Counted from the stretch's first letter, positions 23,453-34,743 are shown. The stretch: 64,000 nucleotides of DNA from Monomorium pharaonis (GCF_013373865.1 NC_050470.1:11144373-11208372); one strand, 5' to 3'. Program-made: numbers and translations. Notes: generated from the sequence alone by a model not told the origin.

Positions 23453-25320
23453 TGCAACGTAGCTTTCCCTCGGGAACGCCAGGTCCGAGGGGGCTACGCT
23501 CAATTAAACGGGAATTTCTATATATGCGGTAACGAGTAACGCTCTTCCAGTTAGATGCGATAGTTATTAGAACGGTAGTCTCAATCTTTCTCGAGAATGC
23601 TCTCGATACGGTATCAGCAGCTTGCATACGGTATCCCCCACTCGCTCGAGGCTTACGCTCGAAGCGAGAACGGTAACTCATAGACGGTATCCCCCAAATA
23701 TCGGGCGAGATGGCTCTCGACACGATAGCGGTATCTTGTATACGGTATCCCCCAATATCGATCGAGGTTGCCCTTGATACGATAGCGGTAGCTTGCAAGA
23801 ACGGTAACTTCCCAATACGCTAAATTGTTGGGCGCCAGGCGCGACTTCTCGCGCCACACAATAATCAGCTATAATACGGTAACCAACTGGAAAGCGTTAC
23901 AAGTGCCGGTAGCTCTTTCTCGCGAGACGATAGAGTGGCGTGGTTCTTTTTGAGACGGAAGGCGTGGAGATGTCGGATCGAGGCAGGTCGTATAAAGATT
24001 CGGTACTCACTGATTAAACAACAAAAGAATATTTTATATTTCTCTACTGAAAACGGTAACAAGGCTGCAAGGAGCTTACTCAATGCGTCTGTATACAATT
24101 AATGCACGAATTTTACTGTGATAGAGACAAAAACTCATTAGAGACACCACAAGGTGGAGAAGACAAAATTGATAATACGCGGCGGGAGGCCGGCGAGGCT
24201 CTCCGCTCGCACAAAGACAAAATCAATAATGGCGGAAACAAGTCGCGGTAACAATGATTCTAATCCTATGACTGTCGGCTCCGGCGTAGTCCGAGAGGGA
24301 CGTACTCGCGGTATCAATTCTTCGGGGCCGGTCGGTCCGAGCCCTCGTGCGGCCCAAAACTCTACTCTTTACTTCGAGTTACGTACACAACAAATATCAC
24401 TAACTGTATCGGATTCGGATCGCCGCAATCACCAGCGGAAACGGTATCCGGTATCCGGTCCCGCACGAGGGTTGACCGCCTTTTCCGAATCTTACTTAAT
24501 CGATGGCTGCCGAGTGCTGGCCTTACAATAATGAACGGAGTCCTGGTCCCTGAAGTCTTCGGTAACGATTTCGGTATCTCGGGCTCGTCCTCTGCCAAGT
24601 ACGCACAGTCACGGCTTGCCGAACAGTGAGGAGCCCCGGTCCCGCGCCGGCCGGCTCGAGCCGCCGCGCATGCGCGTGCTTCGATTTTCGGTCGATCCGC
24701 ACGCCTCGATCCCATGCTGCGCCGCATCGCCTATCCACTTGCCTCGTGGTCCGTGCGTGACGACTTCCGCCGGGGAGAGTGTTATGGCTCTGCCATTTTC
24801 GGTTGGCCCGGCTGGCCATGCCGTGGCCGAACCGATCTGCGTGGAGGGCCGTTTACAATTTGACGGTAACTCCCCCGGTCCGCAGCCCGGTGGCGTGCCC
24901 TCGGCGTGATTCCTCTCATGAATCTTTCCGGCTGCTATGCGGTATCGTTTTTGCTACGGTATCCTCAGGGCGGCGGTATCCAGGCGGCTCAGGGCGGTAA
25001 TAATCAGCCGGGCTCGGTGCACGGCTCGGCGGGGAAACTCTGCGCGGGGCACCTCTCCTACTGTCGACTGCTCGCGATACTTTTTCCCCCGATGGCTGCT
25101 CCTCCTCCGTTCGTGGTACAATAAGATTAAGCCTTCACTCGGCGCCTTAGTCCTAAATACCCTAATTAATCTGATACGGTAACGCGGAAACTAGAAAAGA
25201 AAGAAATAAACGTAAAACAAAGTCACGTCCCCCTCGTCTCAGCGAGGAGGAGCCCCAAATCGACCCCCTCGGTCGAGCTTACGCCCTTGTGACGAACGCG
25301 ACCGGACGCGTTACGTCACA
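23453..25320. mobile_element. Probable solo LTR, 1.87 kb, GC-rich
   Basis: Starts TGCAACGTAGC and ends GCGTTACGTCACA (TG...CA), with GTCT on both sides (23449-23452 and 25321-25324) as a 4-base target duplication. Composition shifts sharply from the AT-rich flanks. The body is studded with CGGTAT/CGGTAA words, several as ACGGTATCCCCC, and has no domain-bearing frame; the many 60-125-codon frames are by-products of GC content. The end CGTCACA is shared in style with the solo LTR at 60683-61370. Orientation and superfamily are undetermined. Confidence 0.6.
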
Positions 25321-25630
25321 GTCTTTGATTGTCTAAATTTTCATATGTCGTATGTATATAGAAGGATGTATATATTTATATATGTGTGTCTGTGTGTGTG
25401 TGTTATTCGTAAATTTTATTTATCTCTCTCTCCATTTTTTTCTTTGTGTAAGTAATGCTTTTCTTCTTTTTTTTCTTATGTTATACAATAGTTCTAATAA
25501 TTTAAATAATTACTTGTAATAAATATAGTATACGAGTAATAACGAATAATTATTAGAACTATGTATAAGATAAGGAAAAAAAAAGGAAAGCATTATTTAT
25601 ATATAGAAAAAAGAGAGAAAGAGATAAAAA

Positions 25631-25632
<2 letters not shown>

Positions 25633-25684
<52 letters not shown>

Positions 25685-25690
25685 GCGCGC
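25633..25690. repeat. (AC)n(GC)n microsatellite
   Basis: About 19 AC units pass directly into about 10 GC units, a purine-pyrimidine alternation able to form Z-DNA. Confidence 0.95.
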
Positions 25691-25824
25691 ACATGTGGGT
25701 ATGTACATCCTTATATGTACACACATACATACATATAAAAATTAATACATATATATAAACACATTATTAGCAACGTTATTCTCTATTTTGTTGCTACACG
25801 TATCTAATATTCTTCCTTATTCCT

Positions 25825-25884
25825 TCTCTCTCTCTCTCTCTCTCTCTCCTCTCTCTCGCTCCTCTCTCTCTCTCTCTCTCTATC

Positions 25885-25937
<53 letters not shown>

Positions 25938-25955
25938 TCTCTCTTTCTCCCTGTC
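25825..25955. repeat. (CT)n microsatellite
   Basis: About 130 bases of nearly pure CT, interrupted by a few C, G or TAT changes. Confidence 0.95.
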
Positions 25956-26158
25956 TCTTATATTTTCAGTTTTTCTTGTTTCTATTTACTGTATCAATTT
26001 TCTTTTCGTATTAATTCTTTCTCACTTTTATTTCTCTTGATATTTCTAGGCAAATTTATCTTTAAAATATTCTTCGTTTTCACTATTAAAAGATAAAAAC
26101 TATATTTTATAATATTCAGGGAAAAACATGACACAAAAAAGAGAAAAAAGAATAAAAT

Positions 26159-26182
26159 ACACACACACACACACACACACAC
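26159..26182. repeat. (AC)n microsatellite
   Basis: Twelve AC units in AT-rich DNA. Confidence 0.9.
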
Positions 26183-27429
26183 ATAATTACACAATGTTAT
26201 TCTTTTCTTTCTTTTTCTCTCTTTTTCTCCCTTTCTCTCAATTTGACAATAACACTTTTTTTAACATACATTAATTATAATTTATTTATATGTGTATATA
26301 TGTGACTTACTTTATTTTATTCTTTTTACTTTTCCTTCTTAATTTTTCCTAATTATTAAAATTTTTTTTCTCTTTCTCTCCTTACCGACTCTTTTTTTCT
26401 TTTATCTATTCTTCTTCTATTCTACTTTACCTTCAAATACAGTGTTTCTTCCTCTCTTTCTTTTAATATAACTAAAAATAAAACATAGCACAAAGTATAT
26501 TGACTTATCTTAAAATAATTATTTTTATTAAAAAAAATAAAAATTTTATACAATATACTTATCTGATTGTATAACGGATAGTTCGTTATACTATAATCTC
26601 TTTTCGCAATGTAATATGCGTACAGAAACTAAATAAAAACTTACTCGCCATTAACCTCGCGCACGTCACGTCATTAATCCCGAAATGTTACATTAACGCC
26701 GTGAAACTCGCCGCGAACTTATCTGCTAACGTCAAAGTATGTATATTCGACTACGAACGCGCACTTTTCATCGGATCTACAAGACTTTTCTTATAAGAAA
26801 TTATTAATCGTACGATTTACAGATATATCACTTAATATTTATTCTTTACTCTCACAAAACGATCATATCACGAATGACAGCGATTTATCATCATATCAAT
26901 ATGCAGTATATATTTTATAAGAAACTGTCACAGGTAAGTCTTAGAAGAGCTCTCTCGTATTGAATTTGTGTACTCGACAAAGACCGACGACGTATCTTAA
27001 ATGAAAAATTTACGTTTTGGACTTTGCGTCGCTATATCTCCGCTCGTAGAGCACGCAGAAAAAAAATGAAAACATTTTTTTTTATAAATCAAACCCAAGC
27101 TTTCAATTGAACCTATTATTAAGGTTATTAAGATCTGATAATCTCAGGTGCTCGCAAGTCGCGTACTCGCGTAAATGTACGGTGGTCTCGCGCTGCGCGT
27201 TCACTTGGCGCGAGACACTACCGTGTCTTTTGATATTGATATGATAAATCGCTGTCATTCGTGATATGATCTTACATAGAAATGAAACCTCCAGTAGATG
27301 TCTAATGGACGTCTGCCATGGAAGTTTAAACTTCCAGTGGACGTCCATTAGACGTCCAATATAGAGCCATTAAAAATCCACAGTTCCGCATTGTGGACAT
27401 CCATTAGACCTCTATTAGAGGTCGTCAAA

Positions 27430-27600
27430 GAGGTCTATTAGATGTTGTGTGGATCATTAATAGAGGCTTCACGAAGCTTCGATGGATGACTGACGGACGT
27501 TTCGTGAATCATTAATAGAGGCTTCACGAAACCTCGGTGGATGATTGGCGGATGTTTTGTGGATCATTAGTAGAGGCTTCATGGAGCCTTGATAGATGAT
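27430..27600. repeat. 55-bp tandem repeat, 3 copies
   Basis: GGATCATTAATAGAGGCTTC recurs at 27451, 27506 and 27561 with small changes. The preceding 27285-27430 carries related GGACGTCCATTAGA words. Confidence 0.75.
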
Positions 27601-27604
27601 TGAC

Positions 27605-28060
27605 AAAATAAAAGTTTAAAATAAAAATTTCATTTTTTTAAATTATTGTATCAATAGCACATATTAAATTTAGGACAAATTTTTATTAATTAATTAAATT
27701 TAAATTTTATTATTTTATTTTATTCTTACTTGCCGCTGGTGGGTTTTGAACCCGAGACCTTAGGATTACGAACCTTGTACTCTATCTGCTACGCCAACTT
27801 GACTCATTGATATAGGTACTTGTTATTGTCTACACATACCTAGATGTTATAAACTGACGCAATTATATTATTTTTTATAAAAGCAATTAAATTTTGCAAA
27901 ACATATTAAAAATAAATAGCATGAATTTATGTACTTATTAATTTCATTGTTAAATTTATTTTTTTTCATAACCTTAACAATTTAATGAAAATTGCGATCT
28001 ATTTAGCATTAATACTTTGAAACGTTTAAATGGTTAATTAGATGGTTAACTATATATATT
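27605..28060 (-). repeat. tRNA-like-bearing repeat, copy 3
   Basis: Matches the reverse complement of 5485-5960 and, for its first part, 2700-2900 directly. The tRNA-like portion is at about 27730-27800 on the minus strand, with TTGGCGTAGCAGATAGAG and GGGTTCAAAACCC as the B box. Confidence 0.65.
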
Positions 28061-28127
28061 TATATTCTAAGAAAAATTGAATAATACATTTATTATCCTG
28101 TTTTTGTTTAGTACACGATGAATTACC

Positions 28128-28483
28128 CATATAGCACAGAAACCTTTCAGAGATATTTCAGAGAAGTTTCAAGTGAAAAGTGAAACATTTCAGAAACGTT
28201 TCCAAATGTTTCTGAGACAGCTCTCAGACAGCTCTGAGATAGCAAAATGTTTGCGATGCTTGCACTTGAAACATTTCTGAAAGTGTACTGAAAGGTTGCT
28301 GATACATATCTGCAACCTTTCTGAAAACATTCAGAAATGTTTCAAGTGCAAGCATCGCGGACATTTTGCTATTTCAGAACTGTCTCAGAACTATCTCAGA
28401 AATATTTTGAAACGTTTCTCAAATGATTTACTTTTCACTTGAAACATTTCTGAAATATCTCTGAAAGATTTTTGTGCTATATA
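28128..28483. mobile_element. Palindromic MITE, CCCATATAGCACA family
   Basis: Both arms of about 175 bases mirror each other: CATATAGCACAGAAACCTTT at the left and AAAGATTTTTGTGCTATAT at the right, with TTTCAAGTGCAAGCATCGC repeated inverted near the centre. Confidence 0.8.
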
Positions 28484-28489
28484 ATAGGT

Positions 28490-28705
28490 GCACTACACGC
28501 AGAAAAAGGATTCGTTGCCAAAGCTAAAATTTTTTTCCATGAAAAATGTGTTTTTAAGACACAATAATAAATATCACGTAGGCCCCGAAAGCTCACTACG
28601 ATAGCATAGGTTGATCCGTTTTCGGTCACCGTGGTCTGCTTTGTGTAGCTTGTGAAGTGTGAGTTGCATTACGAGAAAAGTGCCGCGTGCGTCACCTAGT
28701 GACGG
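28490..28705 (-). repeat. Repeat copy with an intact site used by the foldback element
   Basis: The reverse complement matches 56195-56356 followed by 59586-59640: shared words include GTGAGCTTTCGGGGC, CGGATCAA and AGTGTCTTAAAAACACAT. Here TTAAAAACA occurs once (28549-28557, minus strand), with no insertion. Confidence 0.8.
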
Positions 28706-28729
28706 TCCGTGAACAATATATGTGCTGTA

Positions 28730-29060
28730 TTATTTCATAAGAAAGTTTTCAAGATAGCGTATGTGAAAGATGTAAAAAATAACTCAACTGAAAAATTTAT
28801 TAAATTATTTTATGTGAAAGGTTTTGGAAATTACGCAATTGAAAAGTCTGTAAAAATATGTCAAATGAAATGTTTTAGGGATAACTTAACTAAAAGTTTC
28901 AAATTTATTGCATGTGAAAGATTTCAGAAAAAACTCTTTTGAAAGTTTGTTAAATTGTTTCATGTAAAAGGTTTCAGAAATAATTGAACGGAAAGGTCTG
29001 TAAAAATATTTCATACGGAAGGTTTCAGAAATATTTTTGTTGAAACATTTCAAATGACAT
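28730..29060. repeat. 51-bp tandem repeat, about 6 copies
   Basis: ATGTGAAAGGTTT-type words recur at about 28759, 28811, 28863, 28911, 28962 and 29012. Copies are diverged; open frames on both strands here arise from the repeat. It is followed at 29047-29153 by a CCCATATAGCACA-family end. Confidence 0.65.
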
Positions 29061-29559
29061 ATATTACAGAATTCTTTCAGAATTGTTGCACATGAACTGT
29101 GAAAGATTGAAACCTTTCTGAAAGCTTTCTGAAACAATCTGTGCTATATGGGTAGATTTTGTGCAATTTTTGTGCACAGTAATTGTAGACAAACCGTTAT
29201 TTTTTAAAACATTATATCTTCATAATAATTTTTTTAAATATCAAATGGATCTCTCATTCAGAATGTTATAGTGTTGTGTGATTTCTGAGTCAACTACGAC
29301 GCGCATGGACGGCTCAAAAATCGGACAGCATTGTGATATCTTTTATGAGACATTAAGCTGATATCATTTAGCTGATGTCATAAGGATAACATTTTCAAGA
29401 AACTTAAATGAAACTCTTCAGTAAGATATCTCAAAGACCTCTCTTAGTAAACGTCTCTGATAAATGTTACCATTTTGACATCATTTCCAAAATATATAAA
29501 TGTTTAAAAAAGTTCTTTTAAAGTTTTTATTCTGACAAGCGTGTTGTCTGGGTAACTTC

Positions 29560-30300
29560 CACCATGGAAGTAAATGTTTCATAGAGCTATGGAAGTTTAG
29601 TGAATTCCTAATGGACGTCTATCTGACTTCTATCATGGAAGTAAATGTTCCATACAGCTATGGAAGTTTAATGGATTTCTAATGGACGTCTATCTAACTT
29701 CCATCATGGAAGTAAATGTTTTATAGAGCTATGGAAGTTTAGTGGATCCCTAATAGACGTCTATCCAACTTCCACCATAGAAGAAAACATCCAATGGAGC
29801 TATGGATGTTTTATGGATCCTTAATGGATGTCTATCTAATTTCTATCATGGAGGTAAACCTCCAATGGAGCCATGGAAGTTTACTGGATCTTTAATGGAC
29901 GTTTATTTAACTTCCGCCATGGAGGTAAACTTCCAATGGAGCCATGGAAGTTTACTGGATTCCTAATGGACGTCTATCTAATTTCCGCTATGGAAGTAAA
30001 CCTTCAATGGAGTTAAGGAAGTTTACTAGACCTCTAAGGCTGAAATCACATGGTGCGGAATAGAGCTGCGGAATAGAACGTGCGTCATAAAAGCAGCCAA
30101 TCAAAGCTTTGCCGCATCAACGCATTCTAATGCGGCAAAGCTCTGATTGGCTGCTTTTATGACGCACGTTCTATTCCGCAGCTTTATTCCGCACCATGTG
30201 ATTTCGGCTTAATGGACGTCTATCTGATTTCCACCATGGACATAGACGTCTCATGGATCTACAGAGGTTTGATGGACGTCCATTGGACATCCACTGGATG
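29560..30300. repeat. 71-bp tandem repeat, at least 7 copies
   Basis: AATGGACGTCTATCT-type words occur at 29611, 29682, 29753, 29824, 29895 and 29966, an exact 71-base period, and continue after an inserted MITE. Units also carry CCATGGAAGTAAA. Confidence 0.85.
30038..30209. mobile_element. Harbinger-type palindromic MITE
   Basis: Near-perfect palindrome: GGCTGAAATCACATGGTGCG at the left and CGCACCATGTGATTTCGGCT at the right. TAA is duplicated on both sides (30035-30037 and 30210-30212), and the 71-bp repeat reads through when the element is removed. Three-base TWA duplications are typical of PIF/Harbinger. Confidence 0.8.
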
Positions 30301-30500
30301 CTAATGTGGGATCGTTTTTGATATAATAAAATATAAATATTAAGTGATATATTTGTAAATTGTACGGTTAATAATTTTTTATAAGAAGAAAAGTCTCGTA
30401 GATCCGATGAGAAGTGCGCGTTCGTAGTCGAATATATGCTTTGACGTTAGCGGACGAGTTCGCGGCGAGTTTCACATGATATATAAAGTTGACAAAAGTA

Positions 30501-31000
30501 NNNNNNNNNNNNNNNNNNNNNNNNNNNNNNNNNNNNNNNNNNNNNNNNNNNNNNNNNNNNNNNNNNNNNNNNNNNNNNNNNNNNNNNNNNNNNNNNNNNN
30601 NNNNNNNNNNNNNNNNNNNNNNNNNNNNNNNNNNNNNNNNNNNNNNNNNNNNNNNNNNNNNNNNNNNNNNNNNNNNNNNNNNNNNNNNNNNNNNNNNNNN
30701 NNNNNNNNNNNNNNNNNNNNNNNNNNNNNNNNNNNNNNNNNNNNNNNNNNNNNNNNNNNNNNNNNNNNNNNNNNNNNNNNNNNNNNNNNNNNNNNNNNNN
30801 NNNNNNNNNNNNNNNNNNNNNNNNNNNNNNNNNNNNNNNNNNNNNNNNNNNNNNNNNNNNNNNNNNNNNNNNNNNNNNNNNNNNNNNNNNNNNNNNNNNN
30901 NNNNNNNNNNNNNNNNNNNNNNNNNNNNNNNNNNNNNNNNNNNNNNNNNNNNNNNNNNNNNNNNNNNNNNNNNNNNNNNNNNNNNNNNNNNNNNNNNNNN
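30501..31000. other. Assembly gap (500 N)
   Basis: Exactly 500 N, which is likely a placeholder length rather than a measured one. Confidence 1.
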
Positions 31001-31524
31001 CGTTCTTTATATCCTAAAAGTATAATTTTATTTCTTATCCTAGCTTCAATATGCTTTGTTTTTCTATATCAAATAATAGAACTCGACATGCATTGCACTC
31101 GAATAGGAAAGAATGTAGAAAAATTTTAACTTTTAATTTAATTTTTATTTAATTTTAAAATGTAATGTATGATATATGTGTCATAATTGTAAATGTAATT
31201 TAAAAAATTATTAATTATAAATTTAACTTATGCAACATGTAAAGTAATTTAAAAAAAATTAATGTTAGACATAAATGCTTGCATAATTGTAATATAACAG
31301 AGAATTATCTTAGCGCAATTATTGCTAAATATATTTTAGAAAATAATTTTGTAATTATTATAGAAATTAAAACAAAAGAAAAATATTACAGCATGTATAA
31401 TTATTATTCAAATATTTTAAAATAAAAATTTCACAAATTTGAACATACATGATACATATATAATACTATTTCAATATTATTTGTAAATATTTATAATCAC
31501 AAAATTCCTTTCCCTCATGGAATG

Positions 31525-31690
31525 ATGGGAGATCTAGGTTCGAATACCGGCTGAGGTATTCTTCTTCGCAATAAATTTATTTACAGTTTTTCGGGAATGA
31601 GGAGATTTTAAGATGCTCCTGAGCATCAGTATTTAGCTTAGTAACTGTATTATAAGTCTGGCGAAATTCCCAAGAAGCTTAATTACTTAA
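31525..31690 (+). repeat. SINE-like repeat, copy 1
   Basis: A B-box-like GGTTCGAATACC at 31543 is followed by a tail CGCAATAAATTTATTTACAG, GATTTTAAGATGCTC and AACTGTATTATAAGTCT. The tail recurs at 33596-33715. Confidence 0.5.
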
Positions 31691-31784
31691 TAAAAAGAGG
31701 CAAAGATTAATTACACCATTTAAAACAAACTTTATATATAACAACTTGTATATAAAATTTATTGTAATCAATGTGATTATAATA

Positions 31785-32030
31785 ATGCTGTATACATTGG
31801 GCAGACCAGCGACACGTCAAAACGCGTATGAAAGAACATCAACGTGATATTAAAAAACAAGTTAATATTCTGTTATCAGTCAGTATAGAATTAGTTATGG
31901 GCATAATTTTAATTGGTCAAAACCAGGAATATTATATAAAGAAGTCGTAACACGTAAACGCGAGATTGTGGAAAACATTTTTTATTAAAAAACACAATTA
32001 TATACAATTAATTTACAAACAGACAGTGAG
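31785..32030 (+). pseudogene. Penelope-like element, GIY-YIG endonuclease fragment
   Basis: The translation shows VYIGQTS followed, one frame over, by TRMKEHQRDIKK, then in another frame YGHNFNWSKPGILYKEVV and KREIVENIF. These match in order the C-terminal endonuclease of Penelope-like retroelements (YIGQT start, KEH helix, GHxFxW segment, RxxSE/VEN segment). At least two frameshifts and an internal stop make it a dead 3' fragment. No reverse transcriptase upstream. Confidence 0.7.
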
Positions 32031-32039
32031 AATTTGACC

Positions 32040-33050
32040 AATATTTATGACAGACTTATTAAATCCACGTAGTTTGTTATGTTATTTATTTTATTTTAAC
32101 GCATTTGACTTTGTTTTCGTTGACTGTTGTCGTTGTGATTATATCTCATTATCTTTTGTACCGTTATTAGTTCAACATTTTACCATGCATATATTATGTT
32201 TCTGATATTATTTGACAATTTATATAATTTTTATGACACACATTATGTAAATATTATTATTAGTTTATATGATATTGTGACACTTTCTTATATTACATAG
32301 TTTGTTATCCAGTCTTTTAAATAATACATCTGAACATATTTCATAGGCTCTAATGCGTTTAATGTAAAGTTCTTAAAATTGCACTTGAAAAGGACCCAAA
32401 CTTGAGGTCAAAACGTAGTGCTCATATTGAAAATACATCTGGCCAGTTACAGTCAAAAAATTAAATTGTTTTATTTCTGTTAATTTTGTTTAAATTCAAT
32501 TTCAATTTACATACAAATAGAAAATTGTAAAATATATTTTCACACTTTACGTCTTTGTATTTGCATATGTATTGAACAAACATTTGTGTCGCAAAATATA
32601 TAAAATTGTATTTTATGACCGTCAACTCATACATGCAAAGTGAAAATCTTTAAATGCATGCCCATGCTTCTGCTTCGCGTTAGACTTTGAGCAATCTGTA
32701 CAACGTACACTTGCTTTTGTTCATTCTCTTACCTGGAGCTAGAATTTTCACCATATGTACGCGTATGTATTTTATTAAAATATCCTAATCACGCCTATCA
32801 GATCATACGAATTTAACCACAAGCAAATAAAAATTTATTAAATTATCTTTATTTTCTTTATATAAAAATTTAAATTTTTAAAATTATCTATGACATAAAT
32901 GGCAATAATTTATAGCAATATTGGTGATACGGGACTATAAACATGCAGATTATATGTTCATGATGGTATTTGGTCTTGACAGCAGACTTTGTGCAAGATT
33001 TATCTTTTCAAGTTTAGTTGTATAGTACATGTATACTGATTTAAGCAAGC
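32040..33050. other. AT-rich non-coding
   Basis: No gene or repeat recognised. Confidence 0.45.
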
Positions 33051-33052
33051 TA

Positions 33053-33081
33053 CGTGTGTGTGTGTGTGTGTGTGTGTGTGT
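33053..33081. repeat. (GT)n microsatellite
   Basis: About 14 GT units. Confidence 0.9.
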
Positions 33082-33193
33082 CCATTGGCATATCCATGTA
33101 TGAGTGTTCTTGGTGGAAATATTTTTACAATTTTTTACGCAAAAAAATACGAACACTACATTTTTTTATGATATAATTACAACTTCGCACTTT

Positions 33194-33458
33194 AAGCGTG
33201 GTCTACAATACATGGAGTGAGCGTGGAGTAAGAAGTAACAGTAGGTGTAAGAACGTAAGCGAAAAAATCAATTTTATTTCCTACTTCTACTACATATTTT
33301 ACGCTTACGCTCGGTCAATTAGAGCGCAGAAATGGCTGCGAACAGTACAAACAATGCTGTTAGTTCATAAAATCGTAGAAAATTATATGGCAAATCGTTA
33401 CTTTTTGCTACTCTTTTCCTTATTCTACAGTTTACTCCATATATTATAGACTACGCTT
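33194..33458. mobile_element. Palindromic MITE, second member of the 9190 family
   Basis: AAGCGTGGTCTACAATA at the left is mirrored by TATAGACTACGCTT at the right; internal ACGCTCGGTCAATTAGAGCG corresponds, inverted, to the interior of 9190-9425. Confidence 0.75.
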
Positions 33459-33595
33459 CATATTTACGTCACTTTTATGTCGAACAACACGATTTGAGTC
33501 ATGCTTGTAATTTTTCATAAATTCACGTAGAAAATTGTGATTTTCTACAGTGGAATTTATGAAAAATTACAAACATCTATAAAAACTAGTTTTTT

Positions 33596-33720
33596 TGCGA
33601 TATTATTTTTCGCAATAAATTAATTTCCAGTTTTTTTTGGAGAAGGGGGATTTTAAGATGCTCAGCATCAAAATTTAACTTAATAACTGTGTTGTAAGTC
33701 TAACGAAACCTGTTGGCGCG
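33596..33720 (+). repeat. SINE-like tail, copy 2
   Basis: CGCAATAAATTAATTTCCAG, GATTTTAAGATGCTC and AACTGTGTTGTAAGTCT match the tail of 31525-31690; the B-box part is missing here. Confidence 0.5.
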
Positions 33721-33796
33721 TAGTTCAAATAAAGCTAAGAAATTAAATTTAATAGAAAAAATTATATTTTTCACGAAGATCTGATGCAGACCGTTA

Positions 33797-33996
33797 TGCC
33801 CGAATCACACTAGCGATTGGCGATTGCATCTGTGTTTGCGTTTGTGTCTACGATTGCCTCTTGATCAATCAGAAGACAGCTGCTGACGATTATGATTAGC
33901 AATTCTTATTTAGCCGTCCATCTATTGGTCAAGAAACAATCATAGACGCAAACGTGAATGCAGACGCAATCACCAATTGCTAGTGTGATTCGGGCA
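33797..33996. mobile_element. Harbinger-type palindromic MITE
   Basis: TGCCCGAATCACACTAGCGA is mirrored at the right end (TAGTGTGATTCGGGCA). TTA flanks both sides (33794-33796 and 33997-33999), a 3-base TWA duplication. Confidence 0.8.
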
Positions 33997-34055
33997 TTAG
34001 GCAATCTACAATTCATTGATATGTTTAAACATATAATAGTCGGAAAAATTGATGT

Positions 34056-34741
34056 ATTAAGGGAGGAGTCTGATTTAGAAGTCCGAAAAATGCATAATTT
34101 ATAGAAATTTTTTTAAGTATGTAAAATAAAAGCAATTATTGTTAAACTTTTTGGATATATTACTGTATTTAAGTACAAAAAAAATTTTTTAGCGTAGAAA
34201 TATAGCCGTTAAGCTAACGAAAAAGGAAGATGCTTGTAGCATCTCGCTATTTATTGTGTACATTCTAGAGAGCGTAAATTTTGGCTGAAACAAACGACGT
34301 TTTTTATTAATCTCACATAATTTCTTTCTATATATACTTTAAAAAAAAATTGACACAATTCTAAAAATTTTTTTTATAAAAAATAAACAAATTTTTTTTA
34401 AAATTTTGTCAATTTTTTATTTTTTCCGATTTTTTTAGGTATAGGAAGAAATTATGTGAGATTAATAAAAAAACGTTGCGTCGTTTGTTTCAGCCAAAAT
34501 TTACGCGCTCTAGAATGTACATACACAATGGGTGGCGAGACGCTAGAAGCATCTTTCTTTTTCGTCAGCTTAACGGCCATATTTCTACACTAAAAAATTT
34601 TTTTTGTACTTTAAATATACAATAATATATTCAAAATGTGTAACAGCAATTACTTTTATTTTGCATACTTAAAAAAATTTCTATAAATTTTGCATTTTTT
34701 TCAAATTTCTAAACCAGAATCCCCCCTTAATATTGTTTGTG
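34056..34741. mobile_element. Foldback MITE with about 310-bp arms
   Basis: ATTAAGGGAGGAGTCTG at the left is mirrored by CAGAATCCCCCCTTAAT at the right. Inner segments such as GTAAATTTTGGCTGAAACAA and ATAGCCGTTAAGCTAACGA are mirrored in order. The loop is a T/A-rich 70-base stretch near 34390. Confidence 0.8.
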
Positions 34742-34743
34742 AC

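Larger units (their letters stand above)
26701..30475. mobile_element. Composite element bounded by about 170-bp inverted repeats
   Basis: The left arm at 26701-26875, starting GTGAAACTCGCCGCGAAC, is mirrored by 30308-30475, ending GTTCGCGGCGAGTTTCAC; the match runs through TCGACTACGAACGCGCACTT and TAATCGTACGATTTAC with few changes. A second inverted pair (26868-26912 and 27233-27276) lies inside the left part. Contents: GGACGTC-rich tandem repeats at both sides, a tRNA-like repeat, a palindromic MITE and a Harbinger-type MITE. No transposase seen. It ends 25 bases before the N gap. Confidence 0.7.

Noticed and set aside
24154..25182. Several overlapping 70-125-codon frames
   Set aside because: They lie in a GC-rich solo LTR, overlap on both strands and have no domain; composition explains them.
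25788..26096. 102-codon Ser/Leu-rich frame
   Set aside because: It is a translation of the (CT)n microsatellite.
30476..31129. 217-codon frame
   Set aside because: Nearly all of it is the 500-base N gap.
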